From assembly GCF_001649575.2 (NCBI RefSeq), contig NC_051452.1, positions 4,896,330 through 4,960,329 on the forward strand: a stretch of DNA of 64,000 bases, given 5' to 3'. Position 1 is the stretch's first letter. The number at the start of each line of letters is the position of its first letter. The DNA comes from Kryptolebias marmoratus. Taxonomy: Eukaryota; Chordata; Actinopteri; Cyprinodontiformes; Rivulidae. Both the position numbers and the translations under genes were made by a program. Shown piece after piece: positions 1-12,100 of the stretch. A model generated the notes under the pieces. That model worked only from the letters and a program-made list of their open reading frames with translations, was not told the DNA's origin and did no database searches.

Positions 1-214
1 AAGAGATTGTGTGACACAGAAACAACAAATACTCCAAAACCCTTTTTTGTTCTTGTAGAAACATTATTATTATCAAGGAGCAGAGTTTAATGGAGCAGAA
101 GAGTAAATGGTTTCCTGTTTTAGACTGACTGTAAATGTTTCATTTTATTAATGTAAAACTTCTGGAACTTTAAAGTGGTATTTAAAGGTATACATACTTC
201 CAAAAGACTTGTAA

Positions 215-965
215 GGACTTGGGTTTTTCCTTGAAGCTAACCTAGAACATGGCAGTCTAGTTTTAGGACCTGACTTGAGACCTGTTGTTAGTTTTGTCTT
301 GAGATGTGGTTTGGGATTTCTTGAGTTTGTTCTGAGAACTGAATAGGAACTTGGTGGCCTTTGGTTGACCTTGTCGTTTTTGACTTGGTATTTGTTGGTC
401 TTTTCTTGGGACTTGATGTGAAACCTCTTAGCTTTGTCTGGGGGCTTGACTTGAGACTTGGTAAGCTGTTTTTGGCTTGTTGGATTTTTTTAAAGTCTGA
501 CTTGGAGCTGGAAACTTTATGATCTGACATGAACTTGTTTTGGAACCTGACTCTTGATCTTATAACTTTGAATTGAGACCTAACTTGGAACTTGACTTAG
601 GGCCTGTCAGACTTGTCTTAGAACTTGACTTCTCAACTTTGTTTTGGCACTCATTGACCTTTTGGAGTTATTTTTCCTTCTCTTTGGACCTGACTTGGAA
701 CTTTGCATTTGGATTCTGACTCGAGACTTTATTATCTTGTATTACCTTGACTTGGAAGATGACTTGGGATCTGTTTTCCTTCTCTCACAACCTGACTTTA
801 AACGGATTACCTTCATCTTACAACATAATTAGCAACTTTGTCTGGTGTTGTTCCATCTTTTACTTTGTGACCTGTGTGATGTTGACCTGAAACTTGTTAA
901 CCTTCTTTAAGACCAAACAGGAGACTTTCTGACGCTTGTGTATTGGCCTGATTTGGGACTTGTTA
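215..965. repeat. Degenerate GACTTG-type tandem repeat field
   Basis: About 750 bp are built from irregular 15-30 bp units carrying variants of GACTTGGAACTTG or ACTTGAGACCTG, such as 'gacctgacttggaactttg' near 685-705. Copies are too diverged for a fixed period. Open frames here are low-complexity shadows. A related sequence in the opposite orientation (CAAGTC) recurs at 1725-2060 and 2960-3620. Confidence 0.6.
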
Positions 966-1404
966 CTTGTCTTCAGTAAATTAAAATGTGTGGGGATAAA
1001 TCATTGCCGTCAGGAGATCTATAAACGGTAGAAATGTTTTAGATTTCAGCGACTCGTCTCCTTTCAAAAAGGAACAGGGTTATATTACTGAAGTCGGTGG
1101 TTTTAAGACAACGTCCACTCAGATATTTATGAGAATCACACCCTGCAGTCTTACGAAGATGTCAGTAAACTGTAAGCTGAAGTCTGACTTCTCATAGGTT
1201 CGACTGGTGCTGTGTTTCAGGTCAGTGAACACAAATGAAACTATAGGCTGAGCAAATGAAAACCACTGAAACCAAATTCCTGTTATCACCCCACATGACT
1301 GCAAACAGAAAACACACAAACTGAAACACACACACAGGATGCCCACTTCCTGTCAACGCTGTCATGCTTTTGAACAAACTGTTACATGACATTTCAAGTA
1401 GCCA

Positions 1405-1435
<31 letters not shown>

Positions 1436-1724
1436 GTCACACCTCAGTTAAGGTTTTTTCCATCAGACTGATTTAAATTTTAGTTGCAGAGTTTTATTAT
1501 TGTTGCCTTGAGGTTGTTCAGTAGTTCCACACACTTTATCCCTTTAACTTGACGTAAATTAAGCTCCGCTTCACATTTTCAGATTGTGTAACTTGAACCT
1601 TGTTTATTTTGTGTCTTCAGTCTGTCTTGCTACAGTCACACAATTTTAAAAAGTAATTTATTGGTAAAATCTAAACCAGCTCCTTTTATATAGACTTGTA
1701 TAGTCTATATACACTATACAAGTA
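966..1724. other. Non-coding stretch with (GT)n and a small hairpin
   Basis: No gene is supported. It holds a (GT)13 microsatellite at 1409-1434 and a 10-bp inverted repeat ACTTGTATAG / CTATACAAGT at 1694-1703 and 1714-1723 with a 10-base loop. The rest is ordinary AT-rich sequence. Confidence 0.6.
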
Positions 1725-2060
1725 CCAAGAGAGACCATCAAGCACCAAATCCAGTCCTAAGACAAGATCATTAAAACCCAGGTCCTCAGTCAGATCCCAA
1801 GTTAAAACTACAAAAATCCAACTTCAGTCCCAAGTTAAGACTAATAGGATCAAAATTAAGCCTTAAGGACACAGACAGGAGCAAACAGTATGATGACTGA
1901 TCCCAAGTCAAGATCATCCATCACCAGTCCACCCCAGGGCCAAGTCAAGATCAAGGAAACTCGATTCATATTACAAGTCAAGACCAGCGAGTCTCAGGTT
2001 CAGTTCTACACCGAGGCCAATAAAGAACAACCCTGAGGTCCCAAAACAAGACCGAGTTGT
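1725..2060. repeat. Degenerate CAAGTC-type repeat field (inverse orientation)
   Basis: Irregular units with CCAAGTCAAGAC, CCAAGTTAAGACTA and AAGATCA recur. This is the reverse-complement flavour of the 215-965 field. No reading frame or RNA gene is supported. Confidence 0.55.
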
Positions 2061-2164
2061 TCCTCATGAATCCCATTCATCACAGCTTATCGACCACTTT
2101 CATCAACATGAACATGACTTGTTTGTTGTGGAGAATAAAAATGTACTTTTCTTTATTTTTTCAG

Positions 2165-2555
2165 GGTCAAAAACTGAATAAAACTCAGGAGGCATCGTGA
2201 ACCATTGGACCATCAGCCTGTCGAACTGGACACTACTTGGCAACACAAATGTAGATTTAGTCAGAACCATTGTAACTAGGACAGGTTTGCTCCTAGGTGT
2301 ATTTGTTAAATTTAGTTCACTTAGGTAATGCCAAATATAACCCCGTTTGTATTTATTCCAGGTTTCTTTCTCAAATTCAGATGTTCTGTTGTATTAATAA
2401 AATATTTTTAAATAAGTACAGTATATTAAAACCTTCACCAGGATATGTTTGTTTTAATTTAGTAGATTGTAGTAGCAGAATCTTGTCATATTTTATATAC
2501 AGTACTGTCTTTTTAATTATTGTAATTTAATAAACTAACAAAATGAGGACAGTCA
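2165..2555 (+). other. Candidate 3'-terminal exon of an upstream + strand gene
   Basis: A strong 3' splice site (T-rich tract ending in CAG at 2162-2164) is followed by a short open frame encoding GQKLNKTQEAS and a stop at 2198-2200. About 330 bp of AT-rich sequence follows, then a poly(A) signal AATAAA at 2529-2534. That is the layout of a last exon with its 3' UTR. The upstream exons would lie left of the window, and I do not recognise the peptide. It could be chance: the coding part is only 11 codons. Confidence 0.25.
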
Positions 2556-2959
2556 AGCATCTTGTTTGAGTCTCTTTTCTAAACTTAAAGTCTGGCATGT
2601 TGGGATGTTGTTTAACTTCCTTAATCCTCCCAGTTCTTCTTTGTTTTCTTTCTCTGGGGGCTGATGTTGAAAAGAGCTGTGTGTATTACAGCCTGAATGG
2701 GGAAAAACCTGAAAGAAGGTAAATATGAAACACTCCAGACTTTGTCTGACTGCTGCTCCTCATATTCAGATATACAGCACATTTCTTACTGTATGCTAAC
2801 ATCAGAAGGTAGAGAGATTATTTACTTTAAATTAAGTCAAATACCTTATTTATCTCTCTGTGGTGGTTCTGGTTTATCCCAGAGGGAAGGTGAAGGTGAG
2901 GTCAGGGTTCTGTTTACGTCCTGAGTCCAGATAATGTTAGCTGCCATGAACAATAAGAC
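2556..2959. other. Intergenic, nothing recognised
   Basis: No exon, RNA gene or clear repeat is seen. A 75-codon open frame at 2697-2924 has no family resemblance and no splice context. Confidence 0.5.
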
Positions 2960-3620
2960 CCCTGTTAACCAAGCTAATGTTGGGCTTTAAGTTCTCAGTG
3001 AAGAGCATCAAATCTGTGGACAAGAACAATAAGATCCAGGCCAACAAATCACACACAAATATTTACATTCAGGCTAACAGACGAGCAAGATCCTGGTCAA
3101 ATTCAAAGTCCAGGCCAACATATCCCACTTCAAGACCTAAAAGATCTTGGACAAGGTCAACCGGTTCCAGGTTAAGATCAAAGAGCTCCAGGTAAATGTC
3201 AAAGTTCAAGCTCAACACCTACAGGATCCATGGAAAGATCTACATTCAGACCACCAGGGTCACAGTGAGAATTTACATAACTGATGGAAAGATTTAAGTC
3301 AAAGGTCAAGAAAGACCAAGAAGATTCAGGTGAATATCCAAGTTCAGGCCAACAGGTCTCAGGTGAAGATTTACGGGACTGACGTTAAGATCTGAGTCCA
3401 GGCAAACGAGGTCTGAGTCAAGACCAACAAGATCCTGGCAAAGGTCAAAGTTCAAGCTAAGAGGTTCCACTTCAAGACCAACAAGATCCAGGTAAAGGTT
3501 TAAGAACTGGTTAACAAGGTTCAGGTCAGGTCCAGCAGAACCCAGGCCAGCTTCCTAAACAGACCAACGGGTCCTTGGATAAATTTAGGTCAAGGTCTAA
3601 CTCCAGGCCAACATGTATCA
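2960..3620. repeat. Degenerate CAAGATCCAGGTCAAAG repeat field
   Basis: Roughly 660 bp of irregular units built from 'aagatccaggtcaaagttc', 'aagaccaacaagatcc' and 'aggccaacag' recur every 25-35 bp. It shares the CAAGACC/CAAGTTC vocabulary of the 1725-2060 field and is probably the same degraded minisatellite family. Confidence 0.6.
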
Positions 3621-4136
3621 AGTTCTCAGTCACAATATCTCCGATCAGGATTAGAGTCAAAACACACCCGTCTACACTGAAGTCACAACAAAATCCACCA
3701 AACCAGAACCTGCTAAGGTCTCCACACTGTCCAGTCAGGTTCTTTCTCCAAACAGAAAAAACTCTCATCATGGAGCTGGTTTTGTGCCTGAGGTCAAACT
3801 CAAACCGCAGGAAAGCAAACAAACTTCTGACACTAAACTGTGGGAAACATGTTTAAGTGTGGGGATAAAGGTGTAAACTTTAACTATGAACAAGTTGTTT
3901 TATACCAACTCTGTGACGTTCCATTGATTATTCTGTAAAAGGAAACTGCAGAGAATCTGCTGTTCAAGTGAGCAAAATCTCCACATTCTTCTGTAATCCC
4001 ACATTTTAAGTGTTTTAGTTGCCTTTCCTGTGTATGAAGGGAGCTTCAGGCTACTAATAAAGTTTGACTCCTCCTCATTCCAAAGGTCCTTCTGTCTGAA
4101 AACACGAGCAGAGAGCCAGACGAGAAGGAGGGAGGG

Positions 4137-6835
4137 ATGGGAGCGCAGGAACAGGAGGAGGACAGCGCTCCTTCAGAGGGGAAGAAGCACCAAAAAACCT
4201 CGAAAGACGTTTATTTCTGCGTCCTGCCGGAAAAATACGAACCCCTGATCGAGGAGGAGGAGGAGACGGAGGAGGAGAGGAGGAAGAGGAAGGAGGAGAA
4301 GAGGAGAAAGAGGAAGAACAGATGCAAGAAGTACAGGAAGGTAGGACAGGATGGTGACCTTTGACCTCAGGAGGCGTGGGAGAATTCCTCTACAAACAGG
4401 AAACTGTAATCCTCATTATGATGCGTTTCATATCAATATTTACACCTGTTTGTGCTGAAGCATCAATATGGTATAAAAGATTTTATATTCAAAAGTAAAT
4501 AAATACCTAATTACTAAACTATAAAAATTAAACATTCAAATTATGATTATTTAAATACAAATACATAAAAATATCACAACATTTTATATATTCTTACCTA
4601 TAGAGAAATAAAACATCTTAAGTCTATTAAATTAATAAACATTAACTAAATAATTAAATATATTTTCAAAATGTTTATAAAAAATGTAACTTAAGTACAG
4701 CTTAAAAATAAACAAGAGTATTAGTTGGTGTGTAAATATAAAACTTGTGAAAAAAGCAAAAATTATTTTCATCAATAATGATGTCAAATTAAATCAATCA
4801 TGTTTGAAAGTAAGAATCTAATCAAACCGTAACATGTAGACAACAACAATAAGACTATTTTAAAGCCTATTTTTTGTTTTTAATTTGACTGTAGTTGAGT
4901 AAATCAAATTAAAGTTGGGAAACAGACTTTTATGATTATAATAAATGTTTATAGAGATTAAAACTATTTAAAATGAGGCAACATAAAATCCTGTTTGAGG
5001 ACTTTTTTTAGCTGCTGCCTTAAGAAGATGCAGATGTTAAACATTAACTCTAAATCTGACCTTTGACCCCAACACAGAGCAGATATCACTGTAACACAGA
5101 AACCACAAACAGTCACAAACAACAGCATGTTTTCAGTCCAGGAGGTTCAGATACAACCTTTATTTACAGACTTCTTCCACTGAAAACTGTAAAACACAAG
5201 TTTGTTGTTTCTACAACTGACTCCGCCCACATTACTCTCATTACTCAGATTATTCACGTTACTCTTATTACTGTTGAGAAACCAAGTTTTTAGTATTCAT
5301 CCCTTTCAGAGGAATCTCACCTGACCACTTAGTTTCTCTCATTGGATCTTTGATGTTGCAGAAAAGATGGACACACAAACCGAGTCCAGACCAGAGGTTT
5401 AATTATTCAAACATTCAGCTGAATGGAGACAACAACTCACCAACAGGAAGCAACAGAAACACGTTCCCAGTTGTGTCTGAAGTGATAACCCCTTCACTTC
5501 TTTTTATACTATAAATCATACTATCATATCCTGATGCCCTGGAACCTTCACACAAATGTTCTTAGTGATTATTCTATCGTAAGCTAAGTGTGACCTCATT
5601 CCAGCAATCGAATCATTTTAGGGACATCGAAGTTTGTTTATATTTTATCGTTGACTAAGCGTAACCTCATTTCTTAGCAATCAAAGTATCAAAGTTTGAT
5701 TAGATTGTACAGTAGTTGTTTGAACTGCATTACCATTTAGTATTTATACAAGCTTTAAATGTTTGTGAGATTCCTTTGAATGAAACACGTTATAAAGCTG
5801 TAATGAGTTTAACAGAAATGAGCACAAACCATACTTTACATTATCCATGTTACTCTCATTACTCACTTTACTCTCATTACTCACTTTACTCTCATTACTC
5901 ACATTACTCTTATTATTTACGTTACTGTTAAATATAACAGACTTCTATAGATGTCAAGGAAGTTTTGCAAACATAAAACTTTAAGCATCTGTAGGTATTT
6001 TTTTTTGAAGCAACACTTTAAATGTCCACTGGAGGCCGCTGTATTCCACACAGGTGATATAAAATCTAAATTTAGCCTCTTATTCCAACAGCAGAAGCCA
6101 TTTATCCTCCTGACCACCAGTAGTTAGATTTGTTCTCTGGAGAGGACATTTATAAACCTGAACATCTCCCACTGCATACTACTGAAGTAACTTATTTTTA
6201 TCTAAAGAAAAATTGTGATTGGACAATTTTTTTTTTACTTGTTAGTTAAGAGGATAGAAGACCCCAAATTATTATTATTATTATTTAGGAGGGTTTCAGT
6301 CTGTGGAGTGTTTTTAGTTTCCTTCTTGAATTATGCTGAATGATGATTATTTTTACTTCTATAGATTTAGCTGCTCCTTTAAAATATATAAAAAAATATT
6401 GTTGGCAGTTTAATATTTAATGATGAATATTAAATCAGATAAAATTACATTTTATGTATACTACAGTTATAAGTTTTGGTAACAATTTCTGTTTTAACCA
6501 ATCTCGCCACTAAACACAGAGATCTGTGTGTTTTTAATCCCAGTGAAGTTATCGTGTTTTAGTGTTTCTAAAATGGGTGAAATATATTCGTAGATGGAAT
6601 CCTTCACATGCTTCAGTTGTACCATCGTATGAATATTTTATTTGTGAGTTATTAATTAAATGTTAGTAACTAACCTGCTTCTTCTTCTGTGGTGCAGAAC
6701 GTGAGGAAGGCGCTGAGCTTCAGTTGGCGCTGCCTGCTGGCCGGCCTGGAGAGCATGGCGTCCGCCTACTCCACGCCGCTCTCCGCTGTGGCCACCGTGG
6801 CGACGGAGGTGAACCGAGCCAGCAGCAAGGCATGA
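4137..6835 (+). CDS. RDD1/C1orf115-like protein (required for drug-induced death 1 family)
   Basis: Two coding exons, 4137-4340 and 6698-6835, join in phase 0 across GT-AG sites into a 113-residue protein. The N-terminal half carries VYFCVLPEKYEPL (residues 25-37), matching the vertebrate C1orf115 signature VHFALLPERYEPL. A long acidic run and a Lys/Arg-rich run ending CKKYRK follow. Exon 2 begins NVRKALSF and continues into a hydrophobic, Ala/Ser-rich C-terminus with ASAYSTPLSAVATVAT, like the AAAYSAPFAVATSV end of the human protein. Human C1orf115 (RDD1) is a small membrane-associated protein linked to transporter endocytosis and drug sensitivity; that role is family knowledge, not visible here. 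The start is the first ATG in the exon, in an AGGG-ATG-G context. Poly(A) signals lie at 6937-6942 and 6946-6951. The human protein is slightly longer (about 140 residues). Confidence 0.85.
4341..6697 (+). other. RDD1-like intron: AT-rich block and two minisatellites
   Basis: This 2.36-kb intron is very AT-rich at about 4420-4990. Minisatellites with an approximately 18-bp TTACTCTCATTACTCAC unit lie at 5226-5275 and 5846-5935. A diverged, roughly 70-bp tandem duplication lies at about 5565-5700 (paired 'taagctaagtgtgacctcatt' / 'ttgactaagcgtaacctcatt'). No coding exon is seen in it. Confidence 0.6.
5846..5935 (+). repeat. TTACTCTCATTACTCACT minisatellite
   Basis: About four to five copies of an 18-19 bp unit occur in tandem, nearly perfect at 5850-5905 and decaying on the right. 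A shorter diverged relative is at 5226-5275. Confidence 0.8.
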
Positions 6836-6935
6836 TGGGACGCCGGAGACCCTACGATCACACCCAGTGTTGACTTTAGAGTTTTTATTTTTTTCATGTA
6901 CTGTATGTTTTATTAGTGACATTCTGATTTATGAC

Positions 6936-6951
6936 AAATAAATCAAATAAA
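6936..6951 (+). terminator. Tandem poly(A) signals of the RDD1-like gene
   Basis: Two overlapping-region AATAAA hexamers at 6937-6942 and 6946-6951 lie about 100 bp after the stop codon, a normal spacing for a short 3' UTR. Confidence 0.7.
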
Positions 6952-7725
6952 TTTACTGGAAAATGGAGCCGTTTTCCTAACCCGTCTTCATTTTGTTCCT
7001 TATTTACACCTAAATTCCTTCCAGTTTTCTTCTCCATCGTCCCCTTTCCTCAGTTACATCCCTGCTGTTGATTTATGCTTTCCTATGAATAAAACATTTT
7101 TCTTTCCTTCCAAATCATATTTTTCTGCCCTTCTTTGTGTTCATTTCTCAGATTTAATCCTCCCTGACTCCTACTATTAATCATTTTTTATCCCCTTCCA
7201 TTTTACTCCCTCCTTCTGTCCTTTGCTGCTTTTCACAGATTTATTTAGTTTGTCCCACTCTTTCCTTTTTGTTCCACCAGGACATTTTCTTTTCATGGGC
7301 TAATAAAGGAACTTTAATATTACTTGTCTGCTCTTCGCTCTTTCAGTCAGTGACTCACGGTTTTATTTACCAGCTAATTTGTCCTCTTGTGGGTACTCCA
7401 TTTATTCTACACCACCTTAAATCCTCCCTAAAAGCCTTTTGTTGCCCAACTTTGAGATGTGTTGCTGCCATAAAAATTACTTTTTTTAATTAAAAAGATG
7501 TACAATCCCTTAGTTTAAACATCTGATATGTTACTATGTTCCACTGTAAATAAAACATGGGTTTGCAGATCATTGCATTTTGTTTTAATTTACATTTTAC
7601 ACAGCATCCCAACTTGCAGAATCAGTGTTCTAGTCTAAGTAAATCCTCTTTTCTTCTTTCCTTTTAAAGCTCCTCATTTCCATTCCTCCATTTTGTGTCT
7701 TCAGTTTCATCCTTACTGTAAGTAA
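6952..7725. other. Intergenic: T-rich degenerate repeat and DNA-transposon end
   Basis: No gene is seen. Most of it is pyrimidine-rich with recurring 'tttccttcc' and 'aatcctccct' phrases. Around 7520-7615 is sequence I recognise as a common fish DNA-transposon terminus ('aaataaaacatgggtttgc' and 'ttacacagcatcccaactt'). Confidence 0.5.
7520..7615. mobile_element. Terminal remnant of a teleost DNA transposon
   Basis: The string 'aatttacattttacacag' followed by 'catcccaacttgcaga' resembles the subterminal end of a very common fish DNA transposon, here without its true terminus or partner end. Family assignment is from memory. Confidence 0.4.
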
Positions 7726-7789
7726 ATGTCCTCCTTTGCTTCTGTAATGCTTCCTTTCCCTCCCTACCTCCTTATTTACCTCTGTCCTC

Positions 7790-8082
7790 TGGTTTTATCT
7801 GTGGGTCCTGGATGTCCTCTCCTCCTGTCCGGTGCAGTGTGGAGGACGGACCGCCGGGTGTCGCTGTTTCCCTCCCCCGGCGGGGGACGCTGGGCTCTGG
7901 GTGAAAGTTCGTCTGACCCCCCTGTTGACCGTCAGCCTGGCAGCTCAATAACAACCCTGCGGCCGCAGCAGCTGTTCAGAGTCCTGAGCGGCTCGGAAAA
8001 CATGAGCAGCTCCTGAAAACGTCGGAGAACTCCTCCGTTCCTGTCAGAACCGGCGAAACGTCAGAGGTTCCGGACCGGCGGG
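7790..8082 (+). promoter_or_regulatory. GC-rich 5' region of the SLC22 gene with a uORF
   Basis: The 290 bp before the ATG are far more GC- and CpG-rich than the surroundings, as expected for a promoter plus 5' UTR. It contains a 7-bp-arm inverted repeat TCCCCCG-g-CGGGGGA at 7873-7887 and a minimal upstream ORF (ATG at 8002, stop at 8014-8016, four codons). No TATA box is evident, and the transcription start is not determined. Confidence 0.5.
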
Positions 8083-9095
8083 ATGTCCCCGCTGCAGCGC
8101 TCCGTCTACTGGCGTCTCTTCCTCGTCTATTTCTTCGCCCCGTTCCTCTTCTTTCTCGACAACTTCACGGTCGCTATCGCTGCCCAGACCTGTCGCCATG
8201 ACAACGCCACAGACGCTCCCGCTTCCGGGCCTGGACAGGGTTCGCTGCAAAGCAACCAATCAGAGCGCGGGGAATTTTCTGCGGGCGAAGCTGATTGGTG
8301 GACGGACATATTGGACCAAAACGTGAGTGAAGAGGACTTTTATTAATGTTTTTGTGATTATATTTTAAAGTTTATACTCCCCATAATTGGTGTGTGAATA
8401 TATATATTAATTTTATCAAATCAAATGTAATTATTTAGCGTATTTAAAAACTGCTGCTGTACAAAAATAGCGAGAAAACAACAACAAAGACCATAAAAAC
8501 AAACCATGACATAAAAACTATTTTAAAAAAAATATCCAAGTTTAGAGCTGCAGATGGTCAGTGACAGAGTATTTAAATGGGACTAGTTAAAAACAAATTT
8601 CACAACATGACGTACATAATCATCCATAGTTACTGTGCAACATGATGCCGTTAATAATCTGTTTCTGTCAACAGCTGAGTAAAACATTAACTCATATCTG
8701 AAACCTGGTATCTGCTCTGGACTACATGTGGGCCAATTTAAAAGAAAAATCTAAATTAATAAAGTTGGTTAACTCCAGCTGAATATGGCCACTTTTACAG
8801 CTGATTCAGGTGTTTAATCTGAATTTTGTCATTTTAGTCTCTAAACTTTTCAACCAATAATAAATAAGATTTTTAAAATTTTGCTCTGATTTGTTGGTTT
8901 ATTTGTGTTTATCAGTTTGTGATTCGTAATATTTTTTGGTGGCTGTTTGGGTTGTGTGTGTGTATGTGTGTGTGTGTGTGTCTGTCAGTCAGTGTGTGGT
9001 TGGACAGACTGGTTGTCTTACGGTCAGACTTCCTACATGGTGGGTATGCTGCTTGGATCTCTAGTGGGAGGAGCAATATCAGACAAGTATAATGC

Positions 9096-9133
<38 letters not shown>

Positions 9134-12100
9134 AGCTTCCTGTGTAGATTCTAACCTGCAGGAACAGAACTTTTGGTCCCATCAGGTGTTTCTCTGCAGG
9201 TACGGGAAGCGTCCGTTGCTGCTGGTGTCTGCGTTCGTGCACGCCTTGTGTGGCATTGTGCCCGCTGTTCTTCCTCAGCCAATCGTCTTCCTCGCCATCC
9301 GCTGCCTGACGGCGTTTTCCTGCGGCTGCATCAACATCTGCGTCTTCAGCCTGGGTAACACAACCACCAACACATGAACCGAACATCATCTCCCCGGATG
9401 TCTGAACCCTTTCTTTGTTAACAAGTCTGCTGATTGTGTCCGAATTCAGTCAGTGAAAAGATTCATAGGTTGAGGGGAAAGTTTCGATTCTGAATTCTCA
9501 GAGAATGAGAAACCTAAATTGATAAAGCTCCTTGGATGAGAAGCTCATCTAAATCTAAACTGGAGAAACTCCTTGTCTTCTAGAATAATAAAATAAGTCC
9601 AGCTGCCTTTGATTCAGCTTGCTGGATCACTTTAATTTGTCCTCCTTTGTAAAGGATTATTTTCAAAATAAAGACCAATCTGTTGGTTATCATCAGCATT
9701 TAATCCAAATTTACAAGAATAAAATTAAATGATTTCTAGTAATTTCAAAGAGATAAACACAGTCATAATAAATAAAAATAAAAATGATGTACAGTAATGT
9801 TGTTAAATGGCTTATTAGAATTTGTTTTACATCAACCAGTGACAGAATCACAAGCCTCTGACTTATAGTAGAAAATTTGGAAACCACTGATTTTATCCAC
9901 CCAGCAGCATTTTAACATCAACATCTGCTCTTTAACACCTCGATAACACGACTGTCATGATTCATGCACAGTTCTTCATCCACCTCTTAGTGCAGGTCAA
10001 CTTATCTCTTAACTCAACATCTGCACGTTTAATAGAGTTAAAAGTGGCCAATTTCAACTCTAAGACATGAGGATTCTCTGATGATATTAAAAAGTACCTT
10101 TTGAGTTGATCGAAGAAATGACACTTTGCACTGTGGAGGTATTTTTGGTCATTTTTTATGTGACTGAATAAAAGTAAAATCCCTGGAAGTGTTTTTAAAC
10201 CCGTTTGACCTCAGTGGTTTGATAACATGATGCTGACTGAGTGAGTGACCTCTGACCTTGCTGAGTCGGTCTCGATGCGGTGCGTTTCCAGCCGTGGAGT
10301 GGACCCTCCCCGCTGCTCGGCTGTGGCCGCCGGCCTTCTTGTCCTTCTGCTTCAGTCTGGGGACGATGGGCGCGGCCCTGCTGGCCTGGCTCAGCCCCAC
10401 CTGGACGCACCTTCACCTGACGGTGGGCCTGCCGCAGCTCGTGTGTCTGCCGCTCTACCTGTACGCCGACACACCTTCAGTCACACATTGGTTCTGGTGT
10501 TTTAAAAGCTTAGGATTTCTTTTTTAAAGTTCCCTCCCAGAGTCTCCGCGTTGGTTGCTGTTAAAGAAGAAGACGGATGTTTTGGAGCGTTACCGTGGCA
10601 ACAGCCCTGCAGACAAGCAGCATCTGCAGCTGGTGAAAAAACAAACTTGTCTCATCTTCAGTCTCCCAATGTCAGAAAATGACCGATGTGTGTTTGTGTG
10701 CAGCTGCTGGACTTGGCCCTGTCCGACCTGCAGAAAGCTGCAGAGACTCAGACAGAAACACCTGACCGTGGAGGCCACGCCCACAGCGACCTAATCCACC
10801 TGAGACACCCGACCATCCTGCTGCACCTGTTCATCATGAGCTTCCTGAGGTACTCCGTTCTAACAGAACAAACTGGTACAGAAAAATAAACTCAATGTGT
10901 CCAGAAAAAGAAAACAGGGAAAAAAGTATTTAAAAAAACTGAATTTCAGAATAAAACTTTCAGAATAAGCATTCATTTCACAGATTTATTTGAAAACTTC
11001 ATGTGGCTCAAAGTTAAAAACATGAAACAAACAACCAGAGGAGTGTGTCTGGTTTATATCATTAGTGACCTTTGACCTCTCCTTGTGGAAACATGACAGG
11101 CTCACCAAACATCTGCCCTGAACTATTTTAGCTTTTTATATAAATCATTTTTTAACGTGACCCTTAGAGCAAGAAAACTGGACCTGAACTGGATTCACAC
11201 CAACTACTCTCAGATTAACGAGAAACAACAAAACAAAGATCAATTCTTTCCAGACAAGATAAAAAAACAGTTTTGTTCCAGCAGCTGAGGACCAAATGAT
11301 CCAATCAAGTCAAAGATTGGCCTGAAAAACAAAGTTAAATCAATAAATACCGTCTGTCTGCTGACTGTGTGTAGTCCACATGTAAGCATTTTTAAAATCA
11401 TGATTCAGCTTTTCATAGCTACTACTAGAGTTAAGAGTGTTTACTTATTTCCATAAATTAATAACCAAGAAGAGTCAGCGTTACAGAGAGGTCAGTCAGC
11501 TGATTTAATGATTCTTAAAGCTTACAAAACAGAAAGATCTGAGCGTTCAGTTCTTTCTGTGTTTGTAGGTAACACAGTAAAAAGTTACTTACCTCAGTAT
11601 TTACCTTCTGAGAAAAAGAACAGGGATGGGGTAAAAAATAACAGTTTTAACAGAATAAAAACCTACCAGTGAGAAAACAAAAGGCTAAAGGCTAACTGGC
11701 CAATATTATAGGTTATGACAGGTGAGGTGGGCGGGGCTAAGGCCTGCCTAAACATACAGGAGCCCAGAGGATTTTTAAACCCATATATATTTAAAATCTG
11801 CGGTGTTACATATTTAAGCTGCTTTTTTTCACCCTGCAGTGCTGCAATATCCCTGACGTACTACGGGATTTGTCTGAACATCGGATCGTTTGGAGTTGGA
11901 GTCTACACCGCCCAGTTCTTCTCGGGTCTCACGGAGGCTCCCTGTCTGCTCGTCCCTTTGATCCGGCTCGGACGTCGGCTGATCAGCATCCTGGCTCTGT
12001 TCCTGAGCGGAACCGCCTGCGGTTTATCTTTCCTGCTGTCCCGATACAACTGTGAGCAGACCGAGGCACCGGACTCACAGGAGTGATTAAACATTAGCCT

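Noticed and set aside
1222..1440. Minus-strand frame with a His-Thr run
   Set aside because: Translation of the (GT)n microsatellite.
9033..9389. 118-codon minus-strand open frame
   Set aside because: Shadow of SLC22 exons 2-3 and the CA repeat on the opposite strand.
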